From assembly GCA_945859605.1 (NCBI GenBank), contig OX243816.1, positions 43,008,746 through 43,072,745 of the forward strand: a stretch of 64,000 bases of DNA, in the 5' to 3' direction. The translations under genes were made by a program, and so were the position numbers. The DNA comes from Lumbricus rubellus. Taxonomy: Eukaryota; Annelida; Clitellata; Crassiclitellata; Lumbricidae. The stretch's first letter is position 1. Each line of letters starts with the position of its first letter. The notes beneath the pieces are model-generated. The model searched no databases. It worked only from the letters and a program-made list of their open reading frames with translations, and was not told the origin of the DNA. Of this stretch, positions 10,511 through 23,024 are shown piece by piece.

Positions 10511-11039
10511 GACCGCTTCTTCTACTCCGGACATTTGTACAGACTAAACATACAATTAAAACCAGTGTGAGAATTGTGGAAAAGCAACTGGGGTTGGGAG
10601 GTTGGACTATGATCCACCTGAAACTGGGGTGTGAAAAGCAGACTTTAGTATGGGGCTGAGGTTGGAACCCCCCCGCAATTCTCGCCATGATTAAAATAAT
10701 ACTTTTGCTTCTTCGGTTCATTTTGGATCTACGTGCCGTAGACGTAGATCATGGCGTGTGTACTTTTCAAAACAAGTTTTGTGAAAACATATTTTATGAG
10801 CACGGTGTTCATTTGTACAGTGGGGCTGGCATGCCTCTTCTCTGTGTGGTCATCTATAGATTTAGGCCAACGAATTCATTACGGCCAATTATAATATCAC
10901 ATACATATTTTTTGGTTTGTTAAAATTGTTTGACGTAGGCTAATGACTCTGAGAAAATCACTGCATTGGCTGCATGCCTGTAGGAAAGCAAATCAAATAA
11001 CTCCCAAGACAGGACAATTATGTATAAATGGACTTTGCA
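10511..11039. other. Intergenic after the Ly6 gene
   Basis: Contains the Ly6 3' UTR and no supported gene. A short palindrome-like pair (GGATCTACGTGCCGTAGACGTAGATC) lies near 10726-10751. Confidence 0.4.
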
Positions 11040-11345
11040 TTTCAGTCAACCTTAGCCTTATTAGCTTCAGTCCTTGCTGACATCTCTGTGCTCAACCAGC
11101 TCTTCTGACTTTCTCAATCTGAATATTCCATGAACAAGAACAGTTCTCAGAATGTGTGCATTTCTACTGCTCGCCCTAGACTCTGGAACTTTCCAGCACA
11201 AGCATTCATTAATTTCCTCGACTCTTTTCCGCCATATATTCTGTTTCTGTGTCTTTAGACTCCCTTCTTGATATTTGACCGTATACTCACCTTGTTATTT
11301 AACATGATATTGGTCATAATTGGTGCTATATAGAAGTTTTTATAG
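11040..11345 (+). mobile_element. Degraded LINE 3' end
   Basis: Conceptual translation gives STARPRLWNFPAQAFINFLDSF, resembling the RPRLWNSLP..I..FK segment at the C-terminus of non-LTR reverse-transcriptase ORFs. It is followed by a GATAAGATAAGAT tail. Stops interrupt the frame. Confidence 0.45.
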
Positions 11346-11962
11346 ATAAGATAAGATCTGCCATCATCTCGATGGTGCAGAATGTTTTGACACAGATGGA
11401 ACTCAGTGTAGGGCTGTAGGCAGTCCCAGCAGGGGGTTCAGAGACAAGACTATGCTGTGTAGTCTGTGAACCTTGTGGTAAATGTGAGAAAGTTCAGTCT
11501 ATGTTTGGCCATTGTGTAGAACAACAATAGAGGAAGAGAAAATCATCTTGCCCATATAAATTACTCTGTCATTATTCATTTGAACAAGTTTCGTACGTTG
11601 CCAACGAAGACAGCATGCCTATGCAAAGAAGTAGAACATGCACTTGCAACACTTTACATGCATGCAACACATCGAAAAGTCACTAGATTTGTAACCAAAT
11701 TCATTACTTATTAATATAATACTGACTAATCACAAAGTACAATTTATAAGCATCACAAACTATACAGTAGCATAAACCATGACGTACACATGCAGGTAGA
11801 AATTCGTCCAATTTAACTTTCAAAAATTCCATAATTTGTATTATTATGAGACAAGGGCAGAAAATAACAAAGAAGATAAACAATGAGCTTTCTACAGGTT
11901 GACCAGTAGAGTAAAAGTGACAATGCATGCCGGGAAAAGGTTCTGCCAGTTATTTACCGTAA

Positions 11963-14900
11963 CTAGCCATTACTGAAGAATGACAGTATTACCATATACA
12001 ATGTTGCAACATCCATGTACAGTGTGAGAGCACCATAGATGTACTCCTCCGGCGAGAGCTCGTACTTCCGGCCGCCTACAATAACCTGCGTGTCGTATAC
12101 CAAAAACTACAATGAAAACATGATTTCCTTTATTATAAATTACATGGATAACTAAAATAAAGCAAATTATTTTTCATCCAGGACAGTTCTAAGAAATAGT
12201 AGGTGATGCAATACCATATAACTTTGTGTGCTGTTCAAAGCTAAAAAGGGTCATTCTGTGTCAAATCAACCAATTTTATTTAACATTTTTCCTTCAACTT
12301 TAAATTTTACCATGTATTTGTCCACCATTTTGAGGCACAAATAGGTCTACTAAAGTTTATAAAGATTTTCAAAATTTGACCGAGATATGCGATCTTAAAG
12401 TGAGGTGGGGTTGGCGAAAATTTGTATCCGATTGCGAAATGTTCTCCGAGGCAGCTCTATGTTAACCTGCCATAATTATGCAGTGCCTATTTGCACCACA
12501 GTTCCTACTTACCAGACTGACGACTAGAGAAGCCACAGCACCATAAACACAAGTCAAGATCTGTCAAAAGTAATAAAATCACACGGTCAAGTAACTATAT
12601 AGTACACTTGTGTATGTATAAAATACAGGAATGCGTAGTACTGCTCTAAATTTTAAGTGCTTCTGAATCGTTGCTACGTCTAAGAATCATGAAGGCAGAT
12701 GTCTATGGACGACGCAGTCGGGGGACGACAAAAGAAGAGATGGGAGGATGCGATACGGGAGGACATGGAACAACTCAAACTGAAAAATGAGGACTGAAGA
12801 CAGAGTAAAGTGGAAAAGGAGGATCCGAGTGGCCTCTCCGCAGAGAGGGATTAATTCAAGGACAAAGGAAAAGACAAAGAAGAAAAGAGGCTAAAATCCA
12901 TGGTTATACTTAACCTTGTCATAAAGACACCTTATATTATATCCACATCATCTAGTTACTTTTCGATGATTGTTTGCAGATATGAAAGTCTATCCTCCTG
13001 ACTACATTACCAAATTCCATCTTTTTCCTGCTGCTGCTCTACATCCGTGTTTTATGAATGTACGTTACAAAGGTATAATTTATCGATAGGATTTCATACA
13101 TTTAGAAAAGGTACTCACGTAATTCCGGCCAGCGAACAAAAACACAAACATGACAACCAGTCCAAAAATCATGAGCACCATTGATAGGACAAAAAGCAGC
13201 CCAGCACACAGTGTGAAATCAATCTACAGAAATTATATGTCAATTGTTAAGTCAAAATGCATAGATGAAGAATTAATGTACTGTTACACAATACACATTG
13301 ACAAGTGACAACCTTACTGTTGTATTGTATGAGTGAATATGAAATTAATGATTTCAAATGAGACACTGGTACCCGCAGATATTTTTGCAGTCCTGCCAAA
13401 AAAACAATTGTCACGGTTAAATTTTGTAGTAAGAGCCTGAAAAGGGAAATGAGTAAATTAAGAACATCTATAGATAGTTCTATACGTATTTTTCAAGTTT
13501 CTAAATGTAAATTTCTCAGTTTCACTTAAAGTTGTGTATCGTTGGCATCAATGGTGCTGTAGCTGAAGAAATTTGTTAAAAGCCCCCAAAGTAGTGGTTC
13601 AAAATAGGTGTCAATTCGTCAGAGGTAGGGGAATGCCCTCTTGCAAGGATTTAACTACAGACTGACGGACTTGCCAGTCTAGCATTAACCACTAGAACAC
13701 AGCAACTTGCTAAGAGCATTTTCAGTTGTATTCATTCCTACCTTCGTTTGGATAGCAAAGATGGAAATGGCCACACAAACAACGGTTGTAATTCCAATTG
13801 CAATCATAACACTAAATGTATCGTAGTAGCTGCAAAGCAAGAAACTCGGCTTCGTCATATAATTTTATACAAATTCCGACAATACAATGTCAAAAAATAA
13901 ATAATACTCATGGAAAAGCTTAAATAAAGCAGCATACTTGTTACCGCATGCAGAGGCGGTGCTACAGCAGAGCAAGGGCAGAGGAAATGCCCTGGTAAAA
14001 CAGCCTTTTCCCAGGTTGTTGGCCTGCCACAAGGCTGCCAGAATTGTTGCCCTGCCCATAACTAATTTGAGGCTTAAATTGTTACTGGTTACTTGTTTGA
14101 CTGCCCTGGCTACGCCCTGGTTAAAATGAAATTTCAACAAACTTTTACATGTATCAAATTTTGCATATCTGGTGTGTTGCCTCTTAGGTAGTTATACATA
14201 AATATGCAAAACTTATTATATGGGCTATCATTCAGAATATCTTAGTTTTATGTGAAACTGTGTGACATAGAAATATGGCTAGATTCTCTAGAATCATAAA
14301 AATAATTAGGAATGTCTCGTTCAACACAGTAATCTTAGTTTTAAGTTAAACTGTATAATGCGGTGATGCAGTTGAGTTCACCTAAGCCAAGTACAAGTCC
14401 AGAGGCGTTTGAGACTGAGTTCAGGTCAGTACATATCAAGTTCAGCCAATCAACATAAAAAAATGCATTGAAACATGCAATACAAAGGCAGTGAATAAAT
14501 ACCAGCATTCTTATTCAGGTAGAGAGAAGTGTCAATGCTATTTATTCAAATTACACTTTCGTAATACTAAATTATATAAAGTTTTATTCGATAATCGGAC
14601 ACTTCACAGTGTGGGGCGTGGTGGTATAGTGGGCATGTTTATTGCCTTGCAGCTGGAGGGTTGCAGGTTAGAATCCTCCTCAAGCCGCCTCATAGGTACC
14701 TTGAACAAGTCTCTCACTCGTAATTGCTCAGGCGCTTCAACGTGAAACTTCGATGCAGTGTCCACGCTGTAGTCGGGAGCGCTTCTGAGTAGAATCTTGA
14801 AGTGGCGCTATAACAAGTACATACTTCGACAATGCACGAAAATTCTTCCACTGCTAAATACACCATCAACAGACACATTTGTAGTAGGGACAACTAGAAC

Positions 14901-17900
14901 TGTGACTGTACTGGCAATATACAGTCACTCATTCTACCCAAAAAATTGACTCAGAAAATTAGTGAGTGAGTCAGCTACAAGTTCATGGCTTGAAGTTGAA
15001 ACAAGTCCATGGTCCGTCTAGAGTAGCCCACTGAGTACTGTAAAGTACTAGGTCCTACATTACTGGCACAATGACTCGAAATGACATTTAAGAAATATGT
15101 ATCAAGCTAGAGAAAAAGTGATTCACCTTGACATTGCACCACAGATATAGGATACGGCCAGATTCTGAAAACATCAAAACAGCTTCCGATCAGTAGCTCA
15201 ATCCTATTCATTCCAAAAATTTATATAGAACCCCTTCAAGGTTTTCACTCATTTGTTTTCCAAGTCAAACCACGGCCAATATAACAGATTAAAGCTGCCC
15301 GCAAAAAGTGATGATGATGATGATGATAATGATGATGTGCGACTACGAATACGGCAGCTGCTTTTTCTGCAGGCACAGTTTTTTTTACAAATAACCCAAC
15401 CACATTCATGCAGCAAATTGACTGGCAGTATTTTGGCTAAACAATGAATAGTGAATACGCTGTAAAAATTTATTACAGTAAAAAAAACTTATGGCCAGCA
15501 GTGCAGAGCCCCTGAAAGCTCAGGGTCAAAGCGGCTGTCTCGAGCGCCTTGCCCTAAGGCCGGGCCTGAATTTGGTTCTTGATACGGATATAAAATGCCA
15601 AGCATGTACTTACAACGATAATCAAACAAATGTAGTTGCCTGGAAATGACCTTCTAACACTATCACAGCAGACAAGTACCAAGACGGCAATGAAATACAC
15701 ACCACTAAAACAAAAGAAAAAGCTAAGTTATTGCAATCTATTGTTAACGATTAGTGTCTGTCTACCTAAAAATTTCATAGATTCTCCATTGCTTTCTTCG
15801 TTTTTAGCTGGATATACATTAGCTGGTATACAATTCAAAGCTCTTATTCTGGTCCATAGGGTCTCCGACGTATCTTTGTGATCTTATATTTTGCCCCTTT
15901 CTGCCCCTTTGCCTCGTCCTCTGCTCAAGGTCCTCTGATCGGCTTGACCTCTTTGTTCCCACCATGGCTCAAACCAGACCATTTACCTGCACCGGTCCCT
16001 ACCTTATGGAATTAACTCCCCCATCAGTTTGCTCTGTCATCCTCTCTGGTGATCTTTCGCCATCTTTCTCTCATCTCAAAACCTGCCTTTACTTTTGAGA
16101 GTTGCATGTACTAGGAGCACTTCTGAAAGAGCCTTATAATTAGTGGTCAGATAAAATACAATACAATATACTCTTGAATCTGGTTTGCAAAATGACTGCT
16201 TAGCAATGGCCAGACTGACAGTGTTGAATCTAGGCACCTCCAGGGGAAAAATCCCCCAAAATTACTTCTTCTAGCCCAAGACATGTTAGATAGTCATTAG
16301 TTGCTGCTTACATTATTGAATTACATTAACTGACATAATATACTGTGATATTATTCACTACTATATGATTATATTTACTATTATAATAATATGATATCAT
16401 ATTATAATACGTATAATTTACTGTTAATATATTTTGTACAAATTATTATTTATGCATAACTAAATGACACTGCTCTACTTCCAACCTCAGAGAGTGTATA
16501 CTGTACACATAAACGATCAAATGACAGGACATCGATAGCTCTGCTGAGAAGATTTGCTTAAAGAAATTTTCGAGCAGTGTCTATATTGTTTTGACTTCAA
16601 GTCTTGGTGATTACACAGAAACGCAAAGGCAACTATGGGAAGATAGATTTGACGAATTTTATGGTAAGAAGACTTTGGAGTCTTTTGGAGCATGACTAAG
16701 CTATGCGCTCAAAATTAATGTTCGCCAAAAATCTAGACCATGGGCTCAAATTTTCACTGTTATTCCTTATATTGCATGTAGCTTAAATAAAAAAAATTCA
16801 GAAAAAATTCAAAGAGGTTTGGCGTACACCTCTGGGTGATTTGACGTGGAATGACCCAGGAGTTAAAACGCAAGTAACACTGAAATTGAAAACTGAACTG
16901 AAACTAAAATTACACAAGGTCAACTTGCAACATTAATTTGCTATACCTATAAATGTAGAGTTGCAGTGCATCAATAGCACAGAGTAGCAACTGTTCATTA
17001 GGGATACAGACTGTCAAACTTCAGAACAGTGTATGCACACCAAGCTAAGGAGGAGATGGGTAGTCATAAACAAAATCGCACACAAATCCAATATATAACT
17101 TCTTAATCTTGTGGATTTATATTTTGTAAAAAATTTACTTACACCGAGATCCACATTATATAGTAATGATCTTGAACCCACTGTTTTACAGGCTGACTAA
17201 AACAAAGAAATAGTAATAGCAAGCAGTGTAAAAATCACATCTCATGATAATTACCCAAGCATTACAAATTAAAGGAAGCAGTGCTGTAACAATCACATTC
17301 AATGGTAAGCACTTCAATCTAGTGAATGATTTCATTATTTCTACAGAGTATCAACGGAGCCTAGAAAGCATTAATTTTAGAAAAGATTGCTGTATATACA
17401 AAGCAACAAACACATAGAGTTGCAATTCTTTATTCTAAGTTAGCAAAATGTGTGTTGATTAGGCGGTGCATTGAGGGACTAGCTCCACTGTATCTTCGAC
17501 AACTCTGTTGTTCCACCTTGGGTGTTCAGCGTCAATCCACCCTTCAATTGGTGAACCAAGCTCAGCTTCTAGTTCCCTGCTCATGTACTGCTATCCGACA
17601 GCGTTGTTCATTCACTGTTGCTGGTCCTACAACCTGGAATGGCATCCCTGCTACGCTGCACCTAATTCCCAGGGGTCACTCCACTCTGTTCCTTAAGAAC
17701 CTAAAACTGTCTTATTTAGCCATGGTTGGGCCGGGAACGCTTCTGAGTAGCCTAACTTGAAGAGGCGCTATATAAAATTTCTGAAAGAAAATATATAAAT
17801 AAATAAATAAAACAGAAGGTCGAAAAAGGGTGGAGAATTTAGAACAAGGTCTGAAAAGGAAAGATCATGCATCAATGTTTATGGAGCCGATGCAGCGGAA

Positions 17901-20178
17901 AGAATGAGAGATGGGATCAGGACGTGGAGTAGTAATAGTACATGTAGGTAGTATGTTAAGATGTGTGTAAATGGAGTAGTAATAGTACATGTAGGTAGTA
18001 TGTTAGAATGTGTGTATGTGGAGTAATGATCAGAAGGTGTATAACTTTGAGAGAGAAGACGTGATGATAGAAGGTCAAGTGCGTGGTTGTGACAGTGGAT
18101 GGGAAAGCTAACATGTTGGACCAGGTTAGTAGATGACAAGAGCGTGAGGAATTTGGAAGCAAATGAGTCACATGGACTGTCAACATGTATGATGTATGTT
18201 TTAAAGTCCCCTGTGGTCAGAAATTCATGAGGAGTTGTGGCAGCAATGGAGAGTATGATGGTAAATTCTTGCAAGAAGACAGTGACAGAGACTGAGAGGA
18301 GATAATAAACAATTAGCAATAATTACATGTCATGAAAACTGTAAACTTGTCGGATTCTTACACAAAGATAAAGATGCAGACGAAAAAGAGTGTGACCAGA
18401 AGCATGAGTGTCATAATAAGGTATACCTGCAAATAAACAATTCAAACATAAAAGTTAATAGCATACAACATTTTTCACAATAATTAATTTTGTTAAAATT
18501 CAGTTAATACTTCTAAATATAGAAGCTACTACAGCAATCAAATGTTAGGTCTTCACTTAAGCTGAATCAGGAGAAGAAGGAAGAAACCACTGTATAACTT
18601 AGTACACATGCTGTACATATGCAATATTACGAGAAAACAGTGCCAGGTGCACTGAACCTACTTAAACAACCTAGAGGAAGGAATACTAAGAACACAGTAA
18701 ATGCAGAAGAAACTTGAGTAAATGATAATAATAATATTCGTCCATTTTCAAACTGACACAACGAAGAATGTTATAAACGGATGATTACAAGTTACTATAG
18801 GAGTTGAATTCAACTGTCGGCAGCCATGCAAGGCGTCCATCACATCCTACTACTCGTTTTACCAATTCAAACACAATGTGATCAATGGAAGGTTGAGTGG
18901 ACTTTTGGAAGGGTAGCGGGAAGTGATCCTGCATCCATGTGATCTTCATTACAAAGTGTTAACCAATTACCCTAAATGCACTCCTGATATGCAGTACTTT
19001 TTCAGTACTACCCAAACATTTGTAGCAATAGCATGCCTATATAGATGTTATTTTGAAATTCCAGAGTGCAGTCTATAAAACAAGAATTACACTTTAAACT
19101 AAAAGTTGCATTGCTACAAAGGAAGACACTAAAGGGATTGAAATCCACCAAAGTACAAAAAAGTTCCCCAGGAGAGTTAACCAACATGGTCGATAATTTC
19201 TTTCAATCCAGTTGGTTACAGATTGCAAAGTTTAAATTGTCAAGAACACATAATGAGATAAACTTCACTATAGACTTAATTAAAACCTTAACTACTGCGG
19301 TTATGTGCAGTTCTAAGCTGGTTTATTAGGGGAAAGTAGGAAAACACAAAGTCTCTTTTTAAAGACAGGTCTGCAAAATATTGCTGTGACGGATATATCT
19401 ATTTGTATTGTGTTCCATACCAAGTTGCGTGCACAAGATTTAACGCTGCTGAATTCCGAGTGAAGTGCGAATGGATGTATGTATGGATGCATGCATGCAT
19501 GCATGCATGCACATTGCACAACTATTATTCATACCTTTTGAATGAATGCCTGGCGAATACGCTTGTCAGAGAAAGACGATGAAGCCCACTGCGTGGTTTC
19601 GTCTGGAACAGCATTACGAGGTTCGTTGTAACTTGCTGGTTGCGGCACCAAAATTATAACTAAAAGCACATTGATCATATGTAAGGTAAAGTTGCAACTA
19701 GTACTTATAGTGCAAAGTATCAACGGTCTCTTAGACTGCCCATATAAGTGGTGCACACCATTAAAATTTTAAAGTAACACTATTACCAAACAATTATAGC
19801 ATAATTCAAAGATGTTATGTAAGTGTCAAAAACTGCTTAAATGTACATAGTATCCCAGTCAGTTAACCTAATAACATAGAATCAAAGCAGTGTTCTATGT
19901 CGCTTGTCCTAATGAGTTTGGAGACAAAGTCTTAATGACATGTCCCACCTGGCAAAAAGTCCTCCTCTATTGATCATTGTGCTGAAACGTGACATTGTGT
20001 TGATGACAGAAACAGACACCTCAGATTGAAAACAAACTATACGATACCATCAAAAGTATAAGGCTGACAAAGTCCTACCATGTTGCTGTTGGGGTTGAGC
20101 TCCTGCAACGGCTACTCTGTTTGCCTGTGTAGCTTGACCTCGCCCGGCACCTTGTTGGTACCCACCACGGTTCGACAT
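11963..20178 (-). CDS. Lifeguard / transmembrane BAX inhibitor motif (TMBIM) protein, complete, ten exons
   Basis: Minus-strand exons 20178-20079, 19659-19535, 18426-18362, 17196-17143, 15704-15614, 15164-15127, 13829-13742, 13223-13119, 12560-12513 and 12106-11963 all have AG acceptors and GT donors and join in frame to 285 residues. The N-terminus is Gly/Gln-rich. Next come the family landmarks SSSFSDKRIRQAFIQKVY, AVSYICGAMSSYYDTF, DFTLCAGLLFVLSMVLMIFG and the closing VYDTQVIVGG..YELSPEEYIYGALTLYMD. Seven hydrophobic helices fit a TMBIM fold. Family members sit in ER, Golgi or endosomal membranes, lower ER calcium content and restrain apoptosis. Sequence style fits the LFG1-3 (GRINA, TMBIM1, FAIM2) group. 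The C-terminal helix (VATLYMVILSFFSNG) departs from the usual NxFLYIL motif. Introns hold LINE, SINE and R4 copies. Confidence 0.92.
12690..12880 (+). mobile_element. LINE ORF2 C-terminal remnant
   Basis: Reads GRRQKKRWEDAIREDMEQLK and, in a shifted frame, VKWKRRIRVASPQRG, recognisable as the RxKKRWxDxIREDM...W...A..R segment at the end of many RTE/CR1-like polyproteins. Frameshifted; lies within a TMBIM intron, antisense to the gene. Confidence 0.6.
13366..13650 (+). repeat. Dispersed repeat family R4, copy 2
   Basis: Contains CAATTGTCACGGTTAAATTTTGTAG, AAATGTAAATTTCTCAGTTTCACTT and GAAATTTGTTAAAAGCCCC, the same block order as the copies at 9.65, 46.5 and 49.75 kb. TMBIM intron. Confidence 0.65.
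14605..14825 (+). mobile_element. tRNA-derived SINE (family S1)
   Basis: Begins GGGGCGTGGTGGTATAGTGG (tRNA A-box-like) with a B-box-like GGTTAGAATCC. The body carries CTTCGATGCAGTGTCC, and the tail GGGAGCGCTTCTGAGTAG..CTTGAAGTGGCGCTATAACA. Same family as 44577-44790 and 61935-62155; this copy is the most diverged of the three. Confidence 0.85.
15838..16165 (+). mobile_element. LINE 3' end remnant (CR1/L2-like)
   Basis: Translation gives SDRLDLFVPTMAQTRPFTC then GPYLMELTPPSV and SPSFSHLKTCLYF, the C-terminal LxVPxxxxxxxxFxxxGPxxWxxLPxxxR...FKxxLKxxLF pattern of chicken-repeat-1-type ORFs. It is followed by a GAGCACTTCTGA..-type tail and an AATACAATACAATA simple tail. Confidence 0.65.
17440..17815 (+). 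mobile_element. LINE 3' end with intact C-terminal reverse-transcriptase ORF segment
   Basis: A 102-codon open frame (17452-17760) includes GLAPLYLRQLCC, SFTVAGPTTWNGIPATLH and FLKNLKLSYL, the conserved end of CR1/L2-like ORF2. The 3' UTR is short (GGGAACGCTTCTGAGTAG..CTTGAAGAGGCGCTATATAAA) and ends in an (ATAA)n tail, typical of target-primed insertion. Its tail matches the S1 SINE tail. Confidence 0.75.
17879..18330 (-). mobile_element. LINE endonuclease-domain fragment
   Basis: A 146-codon minus-strand frame contains PHEFLTTGDFKTYIIHVDSP and LVQHVSFPIHCHNHALDLLS, matching the APE endonuclease motif GDFNxHxxD...LxQHVxxPTHxxGHTLDLV of Jockey/CR1-clade ORF2. It has a local direct duplication (GTAGTAATAGTACATGTAGG, twice near 17926-18000). 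It lies opposite to the adjacent 17440-17815 LINE end, so it is a separate insertion. Confidence 0.7.
19480..19512. repeat. (GCAT)n microsatellite
   Basis: Short run of ATGC/GCAT tetramers about 25 bp from the donor of TMBIM exon 2. Confidence 0.85.
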
Positions 20179-20768
20179 TTGTATTATGTTTGATTCATGG
20201 ACTGACCCCTACCACAAAGTTTGGGTTGACATTATGCACTCAGGTTTTGTTAGTCAAAATTCTTCAGTTATGTCAATTTCAACACTAGCACAAACACACA
20301 CAACACAACACTCACCCTCACCCCCCCCCACACATATTCATTAACCCCTTAGTTGCACAACGTCTCAAGATGTCACTTATAGGTTAATTTAGTAAATAAT
20401 AATAGTATTTGCTAAATACTTTACAACTCTCATAATTCACGTAACATCGAAGAAAGAAACTTGTTTACAAAGCACCTTCGGTTATGAAAAATATGGTTTT
20501 TGCTCAAATTCTATGCACCATCTGGAGCAGACGATGCTTTTAACAAAAACTATAGAAAATCACAACAATATCGCGAAAAACACAAACAGGCATTGAACTG
20601 CCGCGCTTAATTATTTATTTAACATTACTGGAAAAGACAATAATAAACGTGAATACCGGTGACTGATGTTTAAATCATATCTCTTCTGCCATTATTTATT
20701 TATATTTGAAAGAACGCTTAATAATGAAACATGTGCTACATACATCTTCGTAGCTTCCTCAGACGTGA

Positions 20769-20776
20769 TGACGTCA
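20769..20776. promoter_or_regulatory. Perfect CRE/ATF palindrome upstream of TMBIM
   Basis: TGACGTCA within GTGATGACGTCATGA, about 590 bp upstream of the minus-strand start codon. CREB/ATF-family factors bind this site. Function here is inferred from position only. Confidence 0.35.
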
Positions 20777-20995
20777 TGAGAGCAGGGTTTTTAGGTTTAG
20801 TTGCAGCGCCACCATTCGACTATAAATAGCCTACCCATTTTTTAAATTACTGCTGATATGTTTCAGAGAATAGAACTCATTTGTCATCACTTAACCCTAA
20901 TCCGAACAGGGGGGTCTGGCCAGAACCCTTCATATATTTGGTGCATAACTTTTTTAAAAGTGATTGTTTCTCAAATTGCTTTTATTATGCCTACT

Positions 20996-21195
20996 TTGCA
21001 TTCATTCATTCATTCATTTCATCCATTCATTCATTCATTCATTTATTCATTCATTGTTTAATTCATTCACTGGCTCAATCATTCGTGGCTCGTGCATTCG
21101 TTCATTCATCCATTCATCCATTCATCCATTCATCCATTCATCCATTCATCCATTCATCCATTCATCCATTCATCCATTCATTCATTCATTTATTC
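20996..21195. repeat. (CATT)n/(CATC)n microsatellite
   Basis: Tetranucleotide array that changes from CATT to CATTCATC units. The long HSFIHPF-type frames through it are artefacts of the repeat. Confidence 0.95.
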
Positions 21196-21723
21196 GTCCA
21201 CTTTAGGAACTTGTATAGCAAACCTTCACATGACCTATTTAGCAGCGCTTTTTGCCTGCAGCCACGGCTAAAGAAATAGGCCTAAGACTGGTGATTTATA
21301 AACAAAGTATGACTAAAAAAATTAAAGGCTGGTGAGCTTTTACAGGATTAGTGTAATTGTATAGTCGTAGCCTAATCTACAAAAATTTATAAATTTATAT
21401 GTGATACTTGTTCACCAGAGTGCTGTTTGGCAGCTGGTTAAGAAATAAAGAATATACTTACTTACTTACAAACTTCTAAAGCACCACTTGAAAATCAAGC
21501 GCGGGACATCAGCAGCTGCTAATATTCACGAGTGCTGCATTGAGTGGAAAAGTTCAGTGTGAAAAAGCAATGTATGAATCATTTTACATCATTGGACTTC
21601 GCCGTGGGCCAGTGTGGGGGACTGGGGAATACAAATTAATTATCAGTTATAAAATCATATTAGCCTATAATAAAGAATTTTTCCTTGGTAAATAGGCCCC
21701 AGTAGCGGATCACTCCCTTCGGG

Positions 21724-23016
21724 CAGTGGCGTAACAATAGGGTAAACTGGGTACACAAAGTATAGGGGCCCCCGAGTGTAGAGGCCCCAGAGGGGCCCCC
21801 GAGTTTGCAAGACTCCGAAAAAATATGTGATGCGATCCGTCAAAAGGAAGCTATGTCGTAAAGTCTAAAATGACATTTTTATACCGTATTAAGCAGTAGA
21901 TATTTCCCTTTAAAACAAGCCCTATTTGGATCAAATATCTTGATATTTGACCGAATTGTGAATATTTTAGTGTCCGAAACTGTGATAATGCAGTTTTCGG
22001 GAAACGCGAGGCAAAGGTGATCACCCTAGTTTCGTTTGTGTATTAGGGCTGCCTCTATGTTCTGCTTATTATCATGGCCGGAAAATAATTAGCATAATTC
22101 ATTTGACCACCACTTGTTAGCCCAGAGTCTCAGCTTTCAGAAGATACCAAGTTCAATAGGGGTGAAAGGTTATAATGACCGACGGCAATGATTTGAATAC
22201 GCACTACAAAGTCCGATTTAGACACTTTGAAAAGATACAACATTCACAAATAAAATTAGTACAAAATATTTGCAGACGGATTTTAGCTTTAGCTTTGATA
22301 CTTGGCGAATAATTACATAATACAGTGTACTATATGAAAATGCAAAAAAGTAAAAATCGACCCCTGATCACAGAAATCGGCCATTATCTCAAAATGCTAC
22401 CGTGCGGCATGAGCCCCATTTCCCCATATCGCATCACAATTATGTTAAATAAATATTGTAGTAGACTAAGTAGACGGTATCGTAACCGTGTCAGACTCTC
22501 AGTAGTCAGTACGGTTACCCAAGAACCCGTCAAGCTCCGTCAACCCGACACGACGCGACGAGTCTGACTCGGAGACGCCCAGCTCCAGCAGTGCACATCC
22601 CTAATGTTTAATTAGTGATAACTTTCCGGTCCCGGAAATGGCGTCATGCATTTGCATGGTGTTGACATTATTTTAGAGAAACTTATTTTCGTGAAATAAA
22701 TTGCGCATCTCATTGGAAAAAAGAGTTCTGGGTTTTGACTGAATGACTTCACACTATAGCAAAGGACTTCAACCAAACCTTACATAGGCCGTTAAGGCCA
22801 GCCTACTCAACTTCAGTCGCACATGTCATAGGCTAATTGTCATTTCAGCCTTGTTAGGAACTTACAGTTTACTGTAATTTGTACTTGTATCTTGTTCATA
22901 TACATCAGCATTTCAGTAAATTAATAAGTAATAATACATTTCAATAAGTACCGTAGGGAGAGGGCCCCACCTTCATATTTTGTGTAGGGGCCCCCGAGTT
23001 CCTAGTTACGCCACTG
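21724..23016. mobile_element. Non-autonomous hAT element, 1.29 kb, exact 8-bp TSD
   Basis: Terminal repeats CAGTGGCGTAAC (left) and GTTACGCCACTG (right) are perfect inverses. The flanks CCTTCGGG at 21716-21723 and 23017-23024 are identical. Both ends also carry subterminal GGGGCCCCCGAGT blocks. No transposase was recognised inside. Confidence 0.92.
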
Positions 23017-23024
23017 CCTTCGGG

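Noticed and set aside
13930..14115. Possible MITE with GGCGGTGCTAC and TACGCCCTGG ends
   Set aside because: The ends are only loosely inverse and no target duplication was found.
15127..15164. Suspected frameshift in TMBIM exon 6
   Set aside because: Re-reading the bases (CCTATATCTGTGG) gives AVSYICGAMSS in frame with the next exon; the gene is intact.
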